Positions 21,880 through 33,324 of a stretch of 64,000 nt of DNA are shown one piece after another. The notes below the pieces were generated by a model. That model saw only the letters and a program-made list of their open reading frames with translations. It had not been told where the DNA came from and did not search any database. The number at the start of each line of letters is the position of its first letter. The stretch's first letter is position 1. Source of the DNA: Urophycis tenuis (lineage: Eukaryota > Chordata > Actinopteri > Gadiformes > Phycidae); contig JAXIVH010000013.1 in the NCBI GenBank assembly GCA_036785325.1, forward strand, positions 5,068,892 through 5,132,891. The letters are read 5' to 3'. A program made the position numbers and the translations under genes.

Positions 21880-23016
21880 AAGGAGAGGAGAGGGGAATAA
21901 GTAATGTAGTCATTTTTATTAGTTTACTCTGGCAGCATGAAAGTGGTTTAACTCTGGTGGTGTGAAAGTGGTTTCACTCTGGTGGTGTGAAAGTGGTTTA
22001 ACTCTGGAGGTGTGAAAGTGGTTTCACTCCGGGGTATGAATGTGGTACAAACCTCTTCCTGACAGTCTGCATGCGCCGCAGGAAGGCGCAGAGGGAGCTG
22101 TGCTTGGCCTTGGCTCGCAGGTATTCAGCGTAGCGGTTCGAGAACTCGATGTCCCCCAGCTGCCGCCGCTCCTCGCCCCGCGCCCCTCCCGACCCCTGTG
22201 ACCCCCCGGACCCTCGTGACCCCCCCAACGGGCTGGACCAACCAGAGGTCAATACGAGACATTAGATTAGTGATACTAGTGTATTAGGTGTTGTTCAATA
22301 CAAAGGTGTGGCTTTGCTTCTCAACATGTTATTTCCCACATTCACCCATTCACAACACACACACACACACACACGCCCCCCAACATGCAGGGCAATGCTA
22401 ACATAGAGACATGTTAATGAAGACATTCCGAAACAGAGACATGCTAATAGAGACATACTGACATGCTAACATTGAGACATGTTAACACAGGCATGCTAAC
22501 TCGGGGAGCTACCTGAGGTGCCTCCCTAGCGGGGCATGGATGCAGCTCCAAGGTGAATGTAGACATGTCTCACTCTGGGAGGCGGCGTTGTCTCCCTCAG
22601 GCCTGTGGAACACAAGGAGCACTGAGGGTAATAACACCTCATGTACGTTTACTGCACAACTAAATGTGATCACTAGCAGCGCTAGGACCATTTAACCATC
22701 ACTAGCACCTCTATGATCATTTAATCATCACTAGCAGCTCTAGGATAATTTAACCATCACTAGGATAACGTAACCATCACTAAAACATACCAGTAGTCAG
22801 GGTGAGGGGTGAAAGGTTAGGGCTAGTTAGTGGGGTTGGGCAGGGGGGTGGGTGGTGAGGTTAGGGGTTAAAGGTTATGGATAGTAACCTGGGGTAGGGT
22901 TAGGGTTATAGGTTAAAGGTTAAGAGTGGTTACCTGGGGTTGGGTAGGGAGGAGGTGGTGAGGACCAGCAGTATGGACATCAAGACCATCTGGCCCATGC
23001 AGCTCAACAAGACCAT
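21729..23016 (-). CDS. Small secreted peptide precursor, candidate teleost secretin
   Basis: Four exons: 23016-22934, 22602-22513, 22232-22053 and 21816-21729 (stop TAG). All have canonical GT-AG sites and the same phase 2 at every junction; 146 residues. Residues 1-23 are a clear signal peptide (MVLLSCMGQMVLMSILLVLT). Residues 82-109 form a 28-residue segment bounded by RR at 80-81 and RR at 110-111, matching a prohormone peptide of secretin/VIP length. It has Asp85, Phe88 and Tyr92 with the D-x2-F-x3-Y spacing of the secretin/VIP/GHRH family, and an amphipathic rest. Against this: no N-terminal His, one extra residue before the D-F-Y frame, a free Cys106 and no Gly amidation donor. The gene is head to head with drd4, next to deaf1, exactly the human SCT-DRD4-DEAF1 order and strands, and has four exons like SCT. 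Gene reality is likely; secretin orthology is inference. Confidence 0.6.
21822..21878 (-). repeat. (CT)n forming the last 3' splice site of the secretin-like gene
   Basis: On the minus strand about 55 bp of CT repeat runs straight into the acceptor CTCTCTAG|TGCTCT. The repeat serves as the polypyrimidine tract. Confidence 0.85.
22640..22935. repeat. Degenerate repeats in intron 1 of the secretin-like gene
   Basis: Units with ACCATCACTAGCA and CTCTAGGAT lie at 22685-22795. GGTTAGGGTTA words follow at 22800-22935, next to the exon 1 donor. Confidence 0.7.
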
Positions 23017-23039
23017 GATGGGGTTAGGATCCAGGCCAA

Positions 23040-23520
<481 letters not shown>

Positions 23521-23861
23521 CTAGTACCTAGGAGTCCTCTGAGGGAGAGTCGACTCCAGCTCCTTAAGTAGCCCATGCTCCGTTTATGGATCATCATCTG
23601 GTTATTGACCATACTGTGGTTATTGATCAGCAGCAGATGTGAACAGCGAGCAGCTTCTTCTTTTACTGCCTGTGTGTTGACTGACCCGTGGGCTCCACTC
23701 CCACTCTCCATTGCTGTGTTTGTTTAGTCGATAAAGTTTTGACCAAATTACCGGTCACCGCTTCCTTAATTGGTCTCTGATGACAGCCTTCTCGTTAGGC
23801 GACCATGTCATGTAACCCAATCAATAGGTCATGATTGGCTTACACTCCAGACATGGACTTC

Positions 23862-23968
<107 letters not shown>

Positions 23969-23969
23969 T

Positions 23970-24498
23970 AATAAATGTTGTAAATATTACATTTCTCCTG
24001 AAACAGTATTTAAAGGTCCAGGCTCATGTTTGGTACTCCTACTCAGAAACATGTCCTGCTCGATGAAGGGTCGACTGTTTCACACTAAACTGCCGGTATG
24101 ACCGCTAGGGGGCGACAGAGAGGAGATCAATCATTTCCATGGGCGCTTGAATCCGATCGAATTAATTCTACAGTAGAATATAATAGAACGCAGACAGTGA
24201 TAGACATGCAATCTATGATGCAATTAATACATTATGATATCGTTTGTACAGTCTATGATATAATTTATTATGATGCAATCTATACAGTCTAAAATAGAAT
24301 CTACATTGCCTAAAATCTAAACAGTATGATTTTATCTATACAGTCTATGATAGAACCCATACACTGATGGACTCTATGCAGTGTCTGGTATAATCAATAC
24401 ATTGTGATATAATCTATTGACTCTAAGACAGAATCTATACAGTATGATTGAGTCTATACAGTCTGTGACAGAATCTACACAGATCAATGAATAGGATC

Positions 24499-24559
<61 letters not shown>

Positions 24560-25369
24560 GCTGAATTAAAACCACGAATATGATCAATGAGAATTACAAA
24601 ATGTAATAGCTTTCAAGTATAGTGCCTTCAGATTCATATTGGAATTCGTTCTGTTCATCTGGGCCTACTGGCCATCATCTCTCCATCTTCCATCATCCAT
24701 CCATCCGTCATCCATCAGGAGGTGGTGACAGAACTGGCCATCATGATCCGTGATTTCATGTATTATCTGCTATTGGTTCTGTTGGCTCATCAATACATCT
24801 CCTCCGAGAAGGAGACTGGTATGCATGTGGAGGGGGAGGAGGAGGAGGAGGAGGAGGAGGAGGAGGAGGAGCACATATTGGCTAATATTAGTTAATACAA
24901 GATCATCACTTTAAGTCCTAATGACATCATCCTACTAAACTAGTGTGTCGTCATTAACGAGCTGCAGCCCGAGCGCAGTTATACGAGTGCGTGCTCAGGT
25001 GATAGGGTGACAGGATGAGGACCACCAGGGGGCCATTGCGCCTGGCCCAGTGCTCCCCCTCAGGACTTCATTACTTTCACAACACATAGCCTGTGATCTG
25101 GTCTCGCGGGGTCAAGACGGCTTCGCGACTGACGGAGGCGCGTCCATAAAGCCGCGACTCTCCCTGGCGCCCAATGACACGCGGAGAGCCAGGTGTAAGC
25201 GGCTTACACGGCCAGAGGAGGCTCATTTGGATAATCGCCTTTCTCCTCACGGAGCTCCGCGTCAACTTGTAGTTTATTTCCAAAAATTCTAGGTGTCGTG
25301 AAACTAATTCCCCAGGAAGGAAAGGCTATTTAATTAACTATTTTGTGTAGTCTTGTGACGTCACAGTCT
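23970..25369. other. Spacer between the secretin-like gene and drd4
   Basis: Mostly repeats: TACAGTCTATGATAGAATCT units at about 24230-24490, (ATA)n at 24499-24559 and (GGA)n at 24829-24870. A possible exon at 24719-24818 is listed separately. No other coding region is supported. Confidence 0.5.
24719..24818 (+). other. Possible unassigned exon
   Basis: A 100-bp open stretch is bounded by an acceptor-like CCATCAG|GAGG and a donor ACTG|GTATGC. One frame reads EVVTELAIMIRDFMYYLLLV then LLAHQYISSEKETG, hydrophobic in the middle. I do not recognise it and see no partner exon. It could be chance. Confidence 0.2.
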
Positions 25370-25591
25370 GTGGATAACACCTGGAACGCGCGCGCAACGG
25401 GCGCGCCCCTTAAATTGGTTGGTAACGGGGACGCGCGGTGGCACCGTTATGAAGGACAGCACGCGTTGCACTAGAATTGGGTTTCCGCCTCGAACCCCCA
25501 AACATTTTCTCTAACCCCCAACCCCTGGAGGAGCGCCCCGAAGACATGCCTACATGAAGACCCCCCGGGACCACACGGGCTGTCCGCAGCG
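25370..25591 (+). promoter_or_regulatory. CpG-rich drd4 promoter and 5' leader
   Basis: High GC with many CpG (GGAACGCGCGCGCAACGGGC, GGGGACGCGCGGTGGC) directly before the drd4 ATG. A CRE-like TGTGACGTCACAG palindrome lies at about 25354-25366. No TATA box is obvious. CRE function is inference from the motif. Confidence 0.55.
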
Positions 25592-28500
25592 ATGCCCGCG
25601 AACCTCTCCTCCGCGGACCTGAGCGGGGCTCCCCCCGGAGACCCGACCCAGCTCCACTACCCGGCGCTCCTCTTCGGAGTGCTGCTGATCGTCGTCATCG
25701 TGTGCGGGAACGTGCTGGTGTGTGTGAGCGTGTACATGGAGAAAGCCCTGAAGACCACCACAAACTACTTCATCGTCAGCCTCGCGGTGGCCGACCTGAT
25801 GCTGGCGGTGCTCGTGCTGCCGCTCTTCGTGTACTCGGAGGTAAGCGAGACGCAGCGTCCCGGGGGGCAGGCTGGTCCTGGGGGGAAGGACCAGCCTGGG
25901 GGGGTAGGTCCAGCCTGCCACCCAGGACCAGCCTGCCCCCCGGTATTCAAACACGGACCCACTGAAACACTCCCCACGTGCTACTGTTAAACCATTCACA
26001 CTTTATTCAATATGAACGCTCCACTTTATTCAGTGGAGCGTTAACCCTTCCATTTAGAGACAGGTGTTTAAACCCGCCTGTCTGTGGGTGAAGTGTGAGA
26101 GCATCAAAAAGATATGTATCAAAAGAAACTTCTCAAGCTGTTTAACCCCCTAACCTTTAACCTCTCTAACTAACCTTAACCCCAAACCTCTCTAACTAAC
26201 ATTAACCTCTAACCTCTGTAACTAACCCTATCATCTAACTCTAACCTCCCTAACGAACGATAACCTCTCTAACTAACTAACCCTAACCTCTCTTAACTAG
26301 AGTGATAGTTAAGAGGGCGGCAGTAGCTCAGTGGATAGAGCCAGGGGCGGCACTAGGGGGGGGCTCGGTGATGCTAAACCAATGCCCCCCCTGGATTAGC
26401 CATAGCACCCCCATAGCACCCCCAAGAAAATCATTTATTTATTGTTTATTACGTGACACATATGCCATCACCCTCATTTCATGGCACCCTCGGTAAAGCG
26501 CAGAGCACCCCCATAGCACCCGCAGAAAACAATGTTTGGTGCCGCCACTGGGTAGAGCAGGTGGATAGAGTAGGTCGTCCACTAACCACAGGGTCGGCAG
26601 CTCGATCCCCCCCTCCCCTCCTCCAACTGTCCGCATGTCCAAGTGTCCTTGAGCAAGACACTGAACCCCAACTTGCTCCCCGGGCGCTGAACATAGCAGC
26701 CCACTGCTCCTATGTACCATTGGATGGGTCAAATGCAGAGAACAAATTTCGTTCCCATATCTAAAAAAAATACTGATCAATAAAGCCCGAGAGGTCCTCT
26801 CTTTTTCTTCTTCTTCTTAAAACAAGTTAACCTGCCAAGGTCTTCTTCAGCCTAAACAAAATCAACTTCTGAAGTATGCTGACCCCTTCAACCCCTACCC
26901 ATTAACCCCCTAACCCACTGACCTTAACCCTCTGACCCTAACCCTTCAACCCTAACCTGTTAACTCTGACCTTTATCCATTAACCCCCTCATGCATTGAC
27001 CTTACCCCTCTGACCCTAACCCTTCAACCCTAACCCATTAACTCTAACCCATACCCATTAACCCCCTAACCTTAACCTTCTGACCCTAAACATCCAAATG
27101 TGACCCCCTAACCCTACCCACTAACTAGCATCATAGCCACCCAGTGTGCTAACATAGTATCATAACTTCCCAGTGTGCTAACATAGCATCATAGCTACCC
27201 AGTGTGCTAACATAGCATCATAGCTACCCAGTGCTAACATAACACCATAACTGCCAAGTGGTAACATAGCACCATAGCTCCTTAGTGGTAACATAGCATT
27301 GTAGCTTAGATACTGTGGTGGATATTATCTTAACAAAAGTAAGAGGGTTCGGGAAGGCCGTAGTTTGAATGATCAAGACTTTATTATCACTTGCAGCGAA
27401 GCAACACAAAGCCTGAGTCTGTTTACAAAGTGACTCCCGCACATCCCCCATGTGTCCCTTTTTGTCCTGTTTTCCAACCATGATGTCATCACCTTGAACA
27501 TTTCATATCATACATAGACTGCCCTTCCTCCCTTTACTGCTGGAGCCCATCTCCACATATCCATGCATGCCCATCCTCCCCATGTCCATTCTGGCCACTT
27601 CTAAACATTCAAGTGGACACTTCAGGGACAACAAGGGGTGAACCAGGGGTGAGCCAAGTACGTTCATGCTTTTCATGGACAACCCAATGATTATACTCGC
27701 TTTAACTTGGTTAACATCTTCCATAATACCCAGTGCTAACGTAACATCATAGCTGCCAAGTGCTATCACTCTCATAGCTCAACTAATGACCATTTTCTTT
27801 GCTCATGACCCATTATTACGCTCCAAATAAAACATACTTGGGTTGTGAAAATACAAACAAATATGAGTCTTTTGTTGTACTCACAGTGAAAGGGGTGACA
27901 GAGTCCCGCCCCTCCTCTCTGATTGGCTGTGAGACTGGCTCAGAAACAATGCTTCACCCCAGACACTGCATTCTAGAGAGTGAAAAAAATGAGGATCATT
28001 AATGAGCTCCTCTGGCAGAGGGTCCCAGCAGGAGACCACTGACCATGTGTGTGTAGTTCCAGGGGGGACTGTGGTCTCTGGACACGGGGGTGTGTGATGG
28101 GCTGATGACCATGGACGTGCTGCTGTGCACCGCCTCCATCTTCAACCTCTGTGCCATCAGCATCGACAGGTCAGTGGTGGCTAGCACGCTAACATTAAGT
28201 TGTTGGTGTGTTGTAAGCATGTTCGCAATGGACTTAGCGTAGCATGATGGCGTGTTAGCATGGAGTTAGCTTTGTGTTAGCCAGGCTCCAACAGTTAGTC
28301 AGTTGTGGTTGACCTTAAGCGCTCAAACCCATTGGAAGAAGACTTGGGCGGAAAAATAGATTTATAGATATACCTCATTTTAGATATGAACTCCTTCAGA
28401 CTTCCCATGGATACAAACCATGCAGTTGACCTCTAATACATGTGGTTCACTCTGCCAGGCAGGGCTTGTCAGTCACGGGGGGCTAGGGAGTCTAGTGGGG

Positions 28501-31500
28501 GGTCTTGTGAGGAGCCAACGTTAGCAGTGCAAGCTCAAAGACCTTACCATGTGGGTTAATGAAGTAGCATCTTATGCCACCTCAGGAGTAGGAGCCAGAG
28601 TCCACAGCAGGAGCACACAGAAACACTGGGGGGGGGGGGGGGCTGTATCTGTGATTTAAGAGCTGGACTAATAAAGTTAACCTGACCTGAATCAGCGCCA
28701 CGCCGGCACCGCTTTGGGCATCTCCCCGCAGCCCCGGTAACCAAGGTGTCATGTGACGGCAGGTTCATCGCTGTCTCTGTCCCGCTCAACTACAACCGGC
28801 GCCACGTGGACCAGCGCCAGACGGTGCTGCTGGCGGCCACCTGGGTGCTGGCGCTGGCCGTGGCGTCCCCGGTCATGTTCGGCATCAACAACGTGCCGGG
28901 CCGCGACCCCAGCGAGTGCAAGCTGGAGAACGACGACTACGTGCTGTACTCCTCGGTCTGCTCCTTCTTCATCCCCTGTCCCATCATGCTGCTCCTCTAC
29001 TGCGCCATGTTCCGGGGGCTCCGCCAGTGGGAGGAGGCGCGCCGGATGAAGCTGAGGAGCAGCATTCAGGCCTGCCGGAAGCTGCAGGAGGCCGCCACCT
29101 CCCTGCCCCCCCTCGCCTCCCTCCCGCCCCCCCTGCCTCCCATCATAGAGCGGGACCCCCCGGACAGCGAGGGGGAGGAGGTGGGGCCGCGCTACCCCTC
29201 CTCCGACTGCAGGGCGGCGCCCGCGGTGCCTCTCTCTCAGGTCCGCTTCGCCGCCGACCCCAACAAGAAGAAGAGAGCCAAGATCAACGGACGAGAGCGG
29301 AAAGCCATGAAGGTCCTTCCTGTGGTGGTAGGTGAGTCGAACCCTCGTCCAATACCCAATAACGTCTCATCTCCAATAACCAATAACCAATGGGGTTGTG
29401 AGTATGTGTTACTGATTGGATGAATCAAGTATCCACCGCGAAGGAGCACCCGAACAACACAAACGCAAAACGTTGACGCAACATCGATGAATGTAGTTAC
29501 TGCCACATTTCTATCAGTGTATTTTCGTGTGTGCTGGGATGCTGCCCTACTCTGCAGCATGGTTTAGAAATCACTGTCGTGTTTCTGCCTTGGTCCCTGG
29601 TCTCCCACAATTAGATTTCACTCAGTCATCCCGTCTTTGGGAACATTAGACCCAGGTGCTGACCCCCTAGGATCACACAAGATCCTAAGACTCTCATGCT
29701 GGTGCTCTGTTGCTGGTGGAGGAGGTGGTGGTCTTCTTCTGCAGACCACGACCTCCTCCACCCTTTGTGGTGGAGGTCATGGTCTGAAGAAGCAGACCAC
29801 CACCCTATGTGACCACCCTCTTTGGTGGAGCAGGTGGTGGTCTTCTTCTTCAGACCACCCAGCAGGAGGCTTTAGGAGGAGCAAAGGAAGGTCGGCTAAT
29901 AATAGAGTGTACGGCAGGAGCGACGGCCGCTCAGTTAGCCGTTGATCCTCAATCCACTTACCAGCCGGTCTCTGAGGTCCTGCTCCGCCGGGGCCAGCTC
30001 TCACGACCAGCCTATGCTCCTGTGTCTAGGAAGGCTCGATTGGTCAAGAGAGGTGTTTAGCCTCAGCTGATTGGCAGGTCAAGTCTCGTCATTCCCAGCT
30101 AGCGTGTTGGCTAATGCGGTCTCCGTTAAAGTCTGGTTATTTAGAACACCCAGGGATGACAGTAGTCTCCCAGGCTTCACTCAGGTCCTCCATCGACACG
30201 AACACCAGATAACACAGTGAGAACAGAGAGGAAACAGCACTCCCCTTATCAAGATAGGCTGGATAGACTTCAGAGACACTAGAACTCCATCCCTCATCAG
30301 AGCCACAGCTGAGGTCTACAGAGTGTCATGGTGCGTAGCTGAGGTCTACAGAGTGTCATGGTAGCTGAGGTCTACAGAGTGTCATGGTGCGTAGCTGAGG
30401 TCTACAGAGTGTCATGGTGCGTAGCTGAGGTCTACAGAGTGTCATGGTAGCTGAGGTCTACAGAGTGTCATGGTAGCTGAGGTCTACAGAGTGTCATGGT
30501 AGCTGAGGTCTACAGAGTGTCATGGTAGCTGAGGTCTACAGAGTGTCATGGTGCGTAGCTGAGGTCTACAGAGTGTCATGGTGCGTAGCTGAGGTCTACA
30601 GAGTGTCATGGTAGCTGAGGTCTACAGAGTGTCATGGTGCGTAGCTGAGGTCTACAGAGTGTCATGGTAGCTGAGGTCTACAGAGTGTCATGGTGCGTAG
30701 CTGAGGTCTACAGAGTGTCATGGTGCGTAGCTGAGGTCTACAGAGTGTCATGGTAGCTGAGGTCTACAGAGTGTCATGGTAGCTGAGGTCTACAGAGTGT
30801 CATGGTGCGTAGCTGAGGTCTACAGAGTGTCATGGTAGCTGAGGTCTACAGAGTGTCATGGTAGCTGAGGTCTACAGAGTGTCATGGTAGCTGAGGTCTA
30901 CAGAGTGTCATGGTGCGTAGCTGAGGTCTACAGAGTGTCATGGTAGCTGAGGTCTACAGAGTGTCATGGTAGCTGAGGTCTACAGAGTGTCATGGTAGCT
31001 GAGGTCTACAGAGTGTCATGGTGCGTAGCTGAGGTCTACAGAGTGTCATGGTGCGTAGCTGAGGTCTACAGAGTGTCATGGTGCGTAGCTGAGGTCTACA
31101 GAGTGTCATGGTGCGTAGCTGAGGTCTACAGAGTGTCATGGTAGCTGAGGTCTACAGAGTGTCATGGTGCGTAGCTGAGGTCTACAGAGTGTCATGGTGC
31201 GTAGCTGAGGTCTACAGAGTGTCATGGTAGCTGAGGTCTACAGAGTGTCATGGTAGCTGAGGTCTACAGAGTGTCATGGTAGCTGAGGTCTACAGAGTGT
31301 CATGGTAGCTGAGGTCTACAGAGTGTCATGGTGCGTAGCTGAGGTCTACAGAGTGTCATGGTGCGTAGCTGAGGTCTACAGAGTGTCATGGTAGCTGAGG
31401 TCTACAGAGTGTCATGGTGCGTAGCTGAGGTCTACAGAGTGTCATGGTGCGTAGCTGAGGTCTACAGAGTGTCATGGTAGCTGAGGTCTACAGAGTGTCA

Positions 31501-32508
31501 TGGTAGCTGAGGTCTACAGAGTGTCATGGTGCGTAGCTGAGGTCTACAGAGTGTCATGGTAGCTGAGGTCTACAGAGTGTCATGGTAGCTGAGGTCTACA
31601 GAGTGTCATGGTAGCTGAGGTCTACAGAGTGTCATGGTGCGTAGCTGAGGTCTACAGAGTGTCATGGTAGCTGAGGTCTACAGAGTGTCATGGTAGCTGA
31701 GGTCTACAGAGTGTCATGGTAGCTGAGGTCTACAGAGTGTCATGGTGCGTAGCTGAGGTCTACAGAGTGTCATGGTAGCTGAGGTCTACAGAGTGTCATG
31801 GTAGCTGAGGTCTACAGAGTGTCATGGTGCGTAGCTGAGGTCTACAGAGTGTCATGGTGCGTAGCTGAGGTCTACAGAGTGTCATGGTGCGTAGCTGAGG
31901 TCTACAGAGTGTCATGGTGCGTAGCTGAGGTCTACAGAGTGTCATGGTGCGTAGCTGAGGTCTACAGAGTGTCATGGTAGCTGAGGTCTACAGAGTGTCA
32001 TGGTGCGTAGCTGAGGTCTACAGAGTGTCATGGTGCGTAGCTGAGGTCTACAGAGTGTCATGGTGCGTAGCTGAGGTCTACAGAGTGTCATGGTAGCTGA
32101 GGTCTACAGAGTGTCATGGTAGCTGAGGTCTACAGAGTGTCATGGTGCGTAGCTGAGGTCTTCATGATGCTGACACTGAGGAACATAATGTTGGCTTGAG
32201 GGAATATTTACTGTTTGTGTGTGTGTGTGTGATCAGTAGAACTTGCAGATTAACACTGTGATGGTGGTGTGATGGAAGACTCCTCCTCCTCCTTCTTCAC
32301 AGGTACCTTCCTGTTCTGCTGGACTCCGTTCTTTGTGGTGCACACCATGCGAGCACGCTGCTCCGTCTGCCACGTGTCCCCGGGCCTGACCAGCGTGGTG
32401 ACGTGGCTCGGCTACGTCAACAGTGCCCTCAACCCGGTCATCTACACCATCTTCAACACAGAGTTCAGGAAGTTCTTCAAGAAGTGTCTCCACCGCTGCT
32501 GCATGTAG
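25592..32508 (+). CDS. drd4: Dopamine receptor D4, complete, four exons
   Basis: Exons 25592-25840, 28057-28169 (113 bp), 28763-29331 and 32303-32508; 378 residues. It is a class A Gi-coupled amine receptor. Helix 1-2 reads CGNVLVCVSVYMEKALKTTT and SLAVADLMLAVLVLPLFVYS. Amine-binding Asp103 is in MTMDVLLCTAS, the DRF triad in ISIDRF, the helix 5 serines in YSSVCSFFIPC, FCWTPFFVVH in helix 6 and WLGYVNSALNPVIYT in helix 7. It ends CLHRCCM, with palmitoylation-type cysteines like human D4 (RACC). The third loop is proline-rich but lacks the human 48-bp exon repeat. Exon 2 has two possible acceptors; TAG|TTCCAG at 28056 restores the family's E-x-Q-G-G. Oddity: intron 3 contains a 1.8-kb tandem repeat. 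Neighbours deaf1 and the secretin-like gene match human 11p15.5. The drd4a/drd4b paralogue is not resolved. Confidence 0.96.
26120..26310 (+). repeat. TAACCTCTAACTAACC tandem repeat in drd4 intron 1
   Basis: Degenerate units of TAACCTCTCTAACTAACC. A similar array with CCTAACCCTCTGACCCTAAC words lies at 26880-27115. Confidence 0.85.
26311..26800 (+). mobile_element. tRNA-derived SINE interrupted by a nested MITE
   Basis: AGTAGCTCAGTGGATAGAG is an A-box head and GTCGGCAGCTCGATCCCCCC a B-box-like region. GTCCTTGAGCAAGACACTGA is a core word of fish SINEs. The tail reads TGGATGGGTCAAATGCAGAG. Inside the head sits a 209-bp element (26342-26550) with ends CAGGGGCGGCACTAG and GTGCCGCCACTG. It is flanked by GATAGAGC and GGTAGAGC, an 8-bp target duplication with one mismatch, suggesting hAT type. 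Confidence 0.8.
26880..27305 (+). repeat. Two minisatellites in drd4 intron 1
   Basis: 26880-27115 holds CCCTAACC-type words with TGACCTTAACCCTCTGACCC. 27125-27300 holds 30-bp units with CAGTGTGCTAACATAGCATC and ATAGCTACC. A related unit recurs at about 27725-27780. Confidence 0.85.
28180..28300 (+). other. drd4 intron 2 start with GTTAGCATGG words
   Basis: Weak tandem similarity of TAGCATGATGGCGTGTTAGC type directly after exon 2. The rest of intron 2 to 28762 shows a G run at about 28628-28642 and no exon. Confidence 0.4.
29700..29885 (+). repeat. Foldback repeat in drd4 intron 3
   Basis: GTGGTGGTCTTCTTCTGCAG and ACCACGACCTCCTCCACC are followed by GGTGGAGGTCATGGTCTGAA and GAAGCAGACCACCAC, which is their near-perfect complement. 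A third arm, GTGGTGGTCTTCTTCTTCAG, follows. The RNA can form a stem of about 35 bp. Confidence 0.85.
30307..32150 (+). repeat. 1.84-kb drd4 intron 3 VNTR, 66 units of 26 or 30 bp
   Basis: The unit begins AGCTGAGGTCTACAGAGTGT and ends CATGGT (type A, 26 bp) or CATGGTGCGT (type B, 30 bp). I count 34 A and 32 B units, which sums exactly to 1844 bp. I saw no substitution inside the units. The order of A and B is not random: units 1-11 match 29-39, and units 14-25 match 40-51. Three of four reading frames are blocked only rarely, but a coding role is unlikely inside an intron. Confidence 0.97.
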
Positions 32509-32522
32509 CCCAGGGCCGTGAG

Positions 32523-32822
32523 GCCATGTCTGACCAGGGACCTGTAGCTGGACCGTGCCTGACCAGGTACCTGCAACTGGACTGTGTCTGACCAGGTACC
32601 TGTAGCTGGACTGTGTCTGACCAGGGACCTGTAGCTGGGCCGTGTCTGACCAGGGACCTGTAGCTGGGCCGTGTCTGACCAGGGACCTGTAGCTGGGCCG
32701 TGTCTGACCAGGGACCTGTAGCTGGGCCGTGTCTGACCAGGGACCTGTAGCTGGGCCGTGTCTGACCAGGGACCTGTAGCTGGGCCGTGTCTGACCAGGG
32801 ACCTGTAGCTGGACCATGTGAG
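32523..32822 (+). repeat. 29-bp minisatellite in the drd4 3' untranslated region
   Basis: About ten units of GACCAGGGACCTGTAGCTGG followed by GCCGTGTCT. It begins 15 bases after the drd4 stop codon and is transcribed. Confidence 0.95.
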
Positions 32823-32855
32823 CATGTCTGGCTCGCGGCCTGCTGAGGATGATTG

Positions 32856-32861
32856 AATAAA
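32856..32861 (+). terminator. drd4 polyadenylation signal
   Basis: AATAAA about 350 bases after the stop codon, just after the 3' untranslated minisatellite. Confidence 0.65.
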
Positions 32862-32869
32862 ACCAGATA

Positions 32870-33318
32870 GCGGACCTCAACCTGCCTGTGCATCCAGGCT
32901 CAACACACTGACTGTTCACCAGGGAAACAGAAACACTGGATTCACTTCCGTCTCCAGGAATCCACACAGAGGATTAGAAACGAGTTGTTTGTACAGTAAC
33001 ATTCTTTGAAATCCGTTTTTTTCAGAATAAAACATTTTTTGATGAAAATGTTTTGTCGTCATTGTAGCTCTTTGAGGCGTGAGGGCGGGCCCGGCTGGGG
33101 TCCAAGCGGGCCACCACAGCATTGTTCCTGCAGAACATCTGAGACTGGGGGCCTCACACCGCAAGGTCCACAATAACCGTTGCCAGCTATCTAACCTACT
33201 CACATTGTGAGTAGGTTAGATGTTCTTGTCAAGAATAGCTTTCCATTTCTGCGTACCATGAAAGAGAAAGATCTGCGCGTGGTCCTTCAGTGACAACACT
33301 CAAACTGCTCAACACTTG
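32870..33318. other. Convergent spacer between drd4 and deaf1
   Basis: Short tail-to-tail spacer. A perfect palindrome CTAACCTACTCACATTGTGA followed by GTAGGTTAG lies at about 33193-33220 and could form a terminator-like hairpin. A second AATAAA (33027) also lies here. No gene seen. Confidence 0.5.
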
Positions 33319-33324
33319 TTTATT
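33319..33324 (-). terminator. Candidate deaf1 polyadenylation signal
   Basis: AATAAA on the minus strand about 385 bases after the deaf1 stop codon. Confidence 0.5.

Noticed and set aside
28063..28169. drd4 exon 2 starting at the downstream CAG acceptor
   Set aside because: Also in frame, but it would drop the conserved residue pair before Gly-Gly; the acceptor six bases upstream restores the family sequence and the 113-bp exon size.
31798..31980. Coding frame of 10-residue repeats in the drd4 VNTR
   Set aside because: It exists only where 30-bp units run together, stops elsewhere, and lies inside an intron.
30307..32150. CRISPR-like array
   Set aside because: Units are head-to-tail and have no unique spacers; the genome is a vertebrate one.
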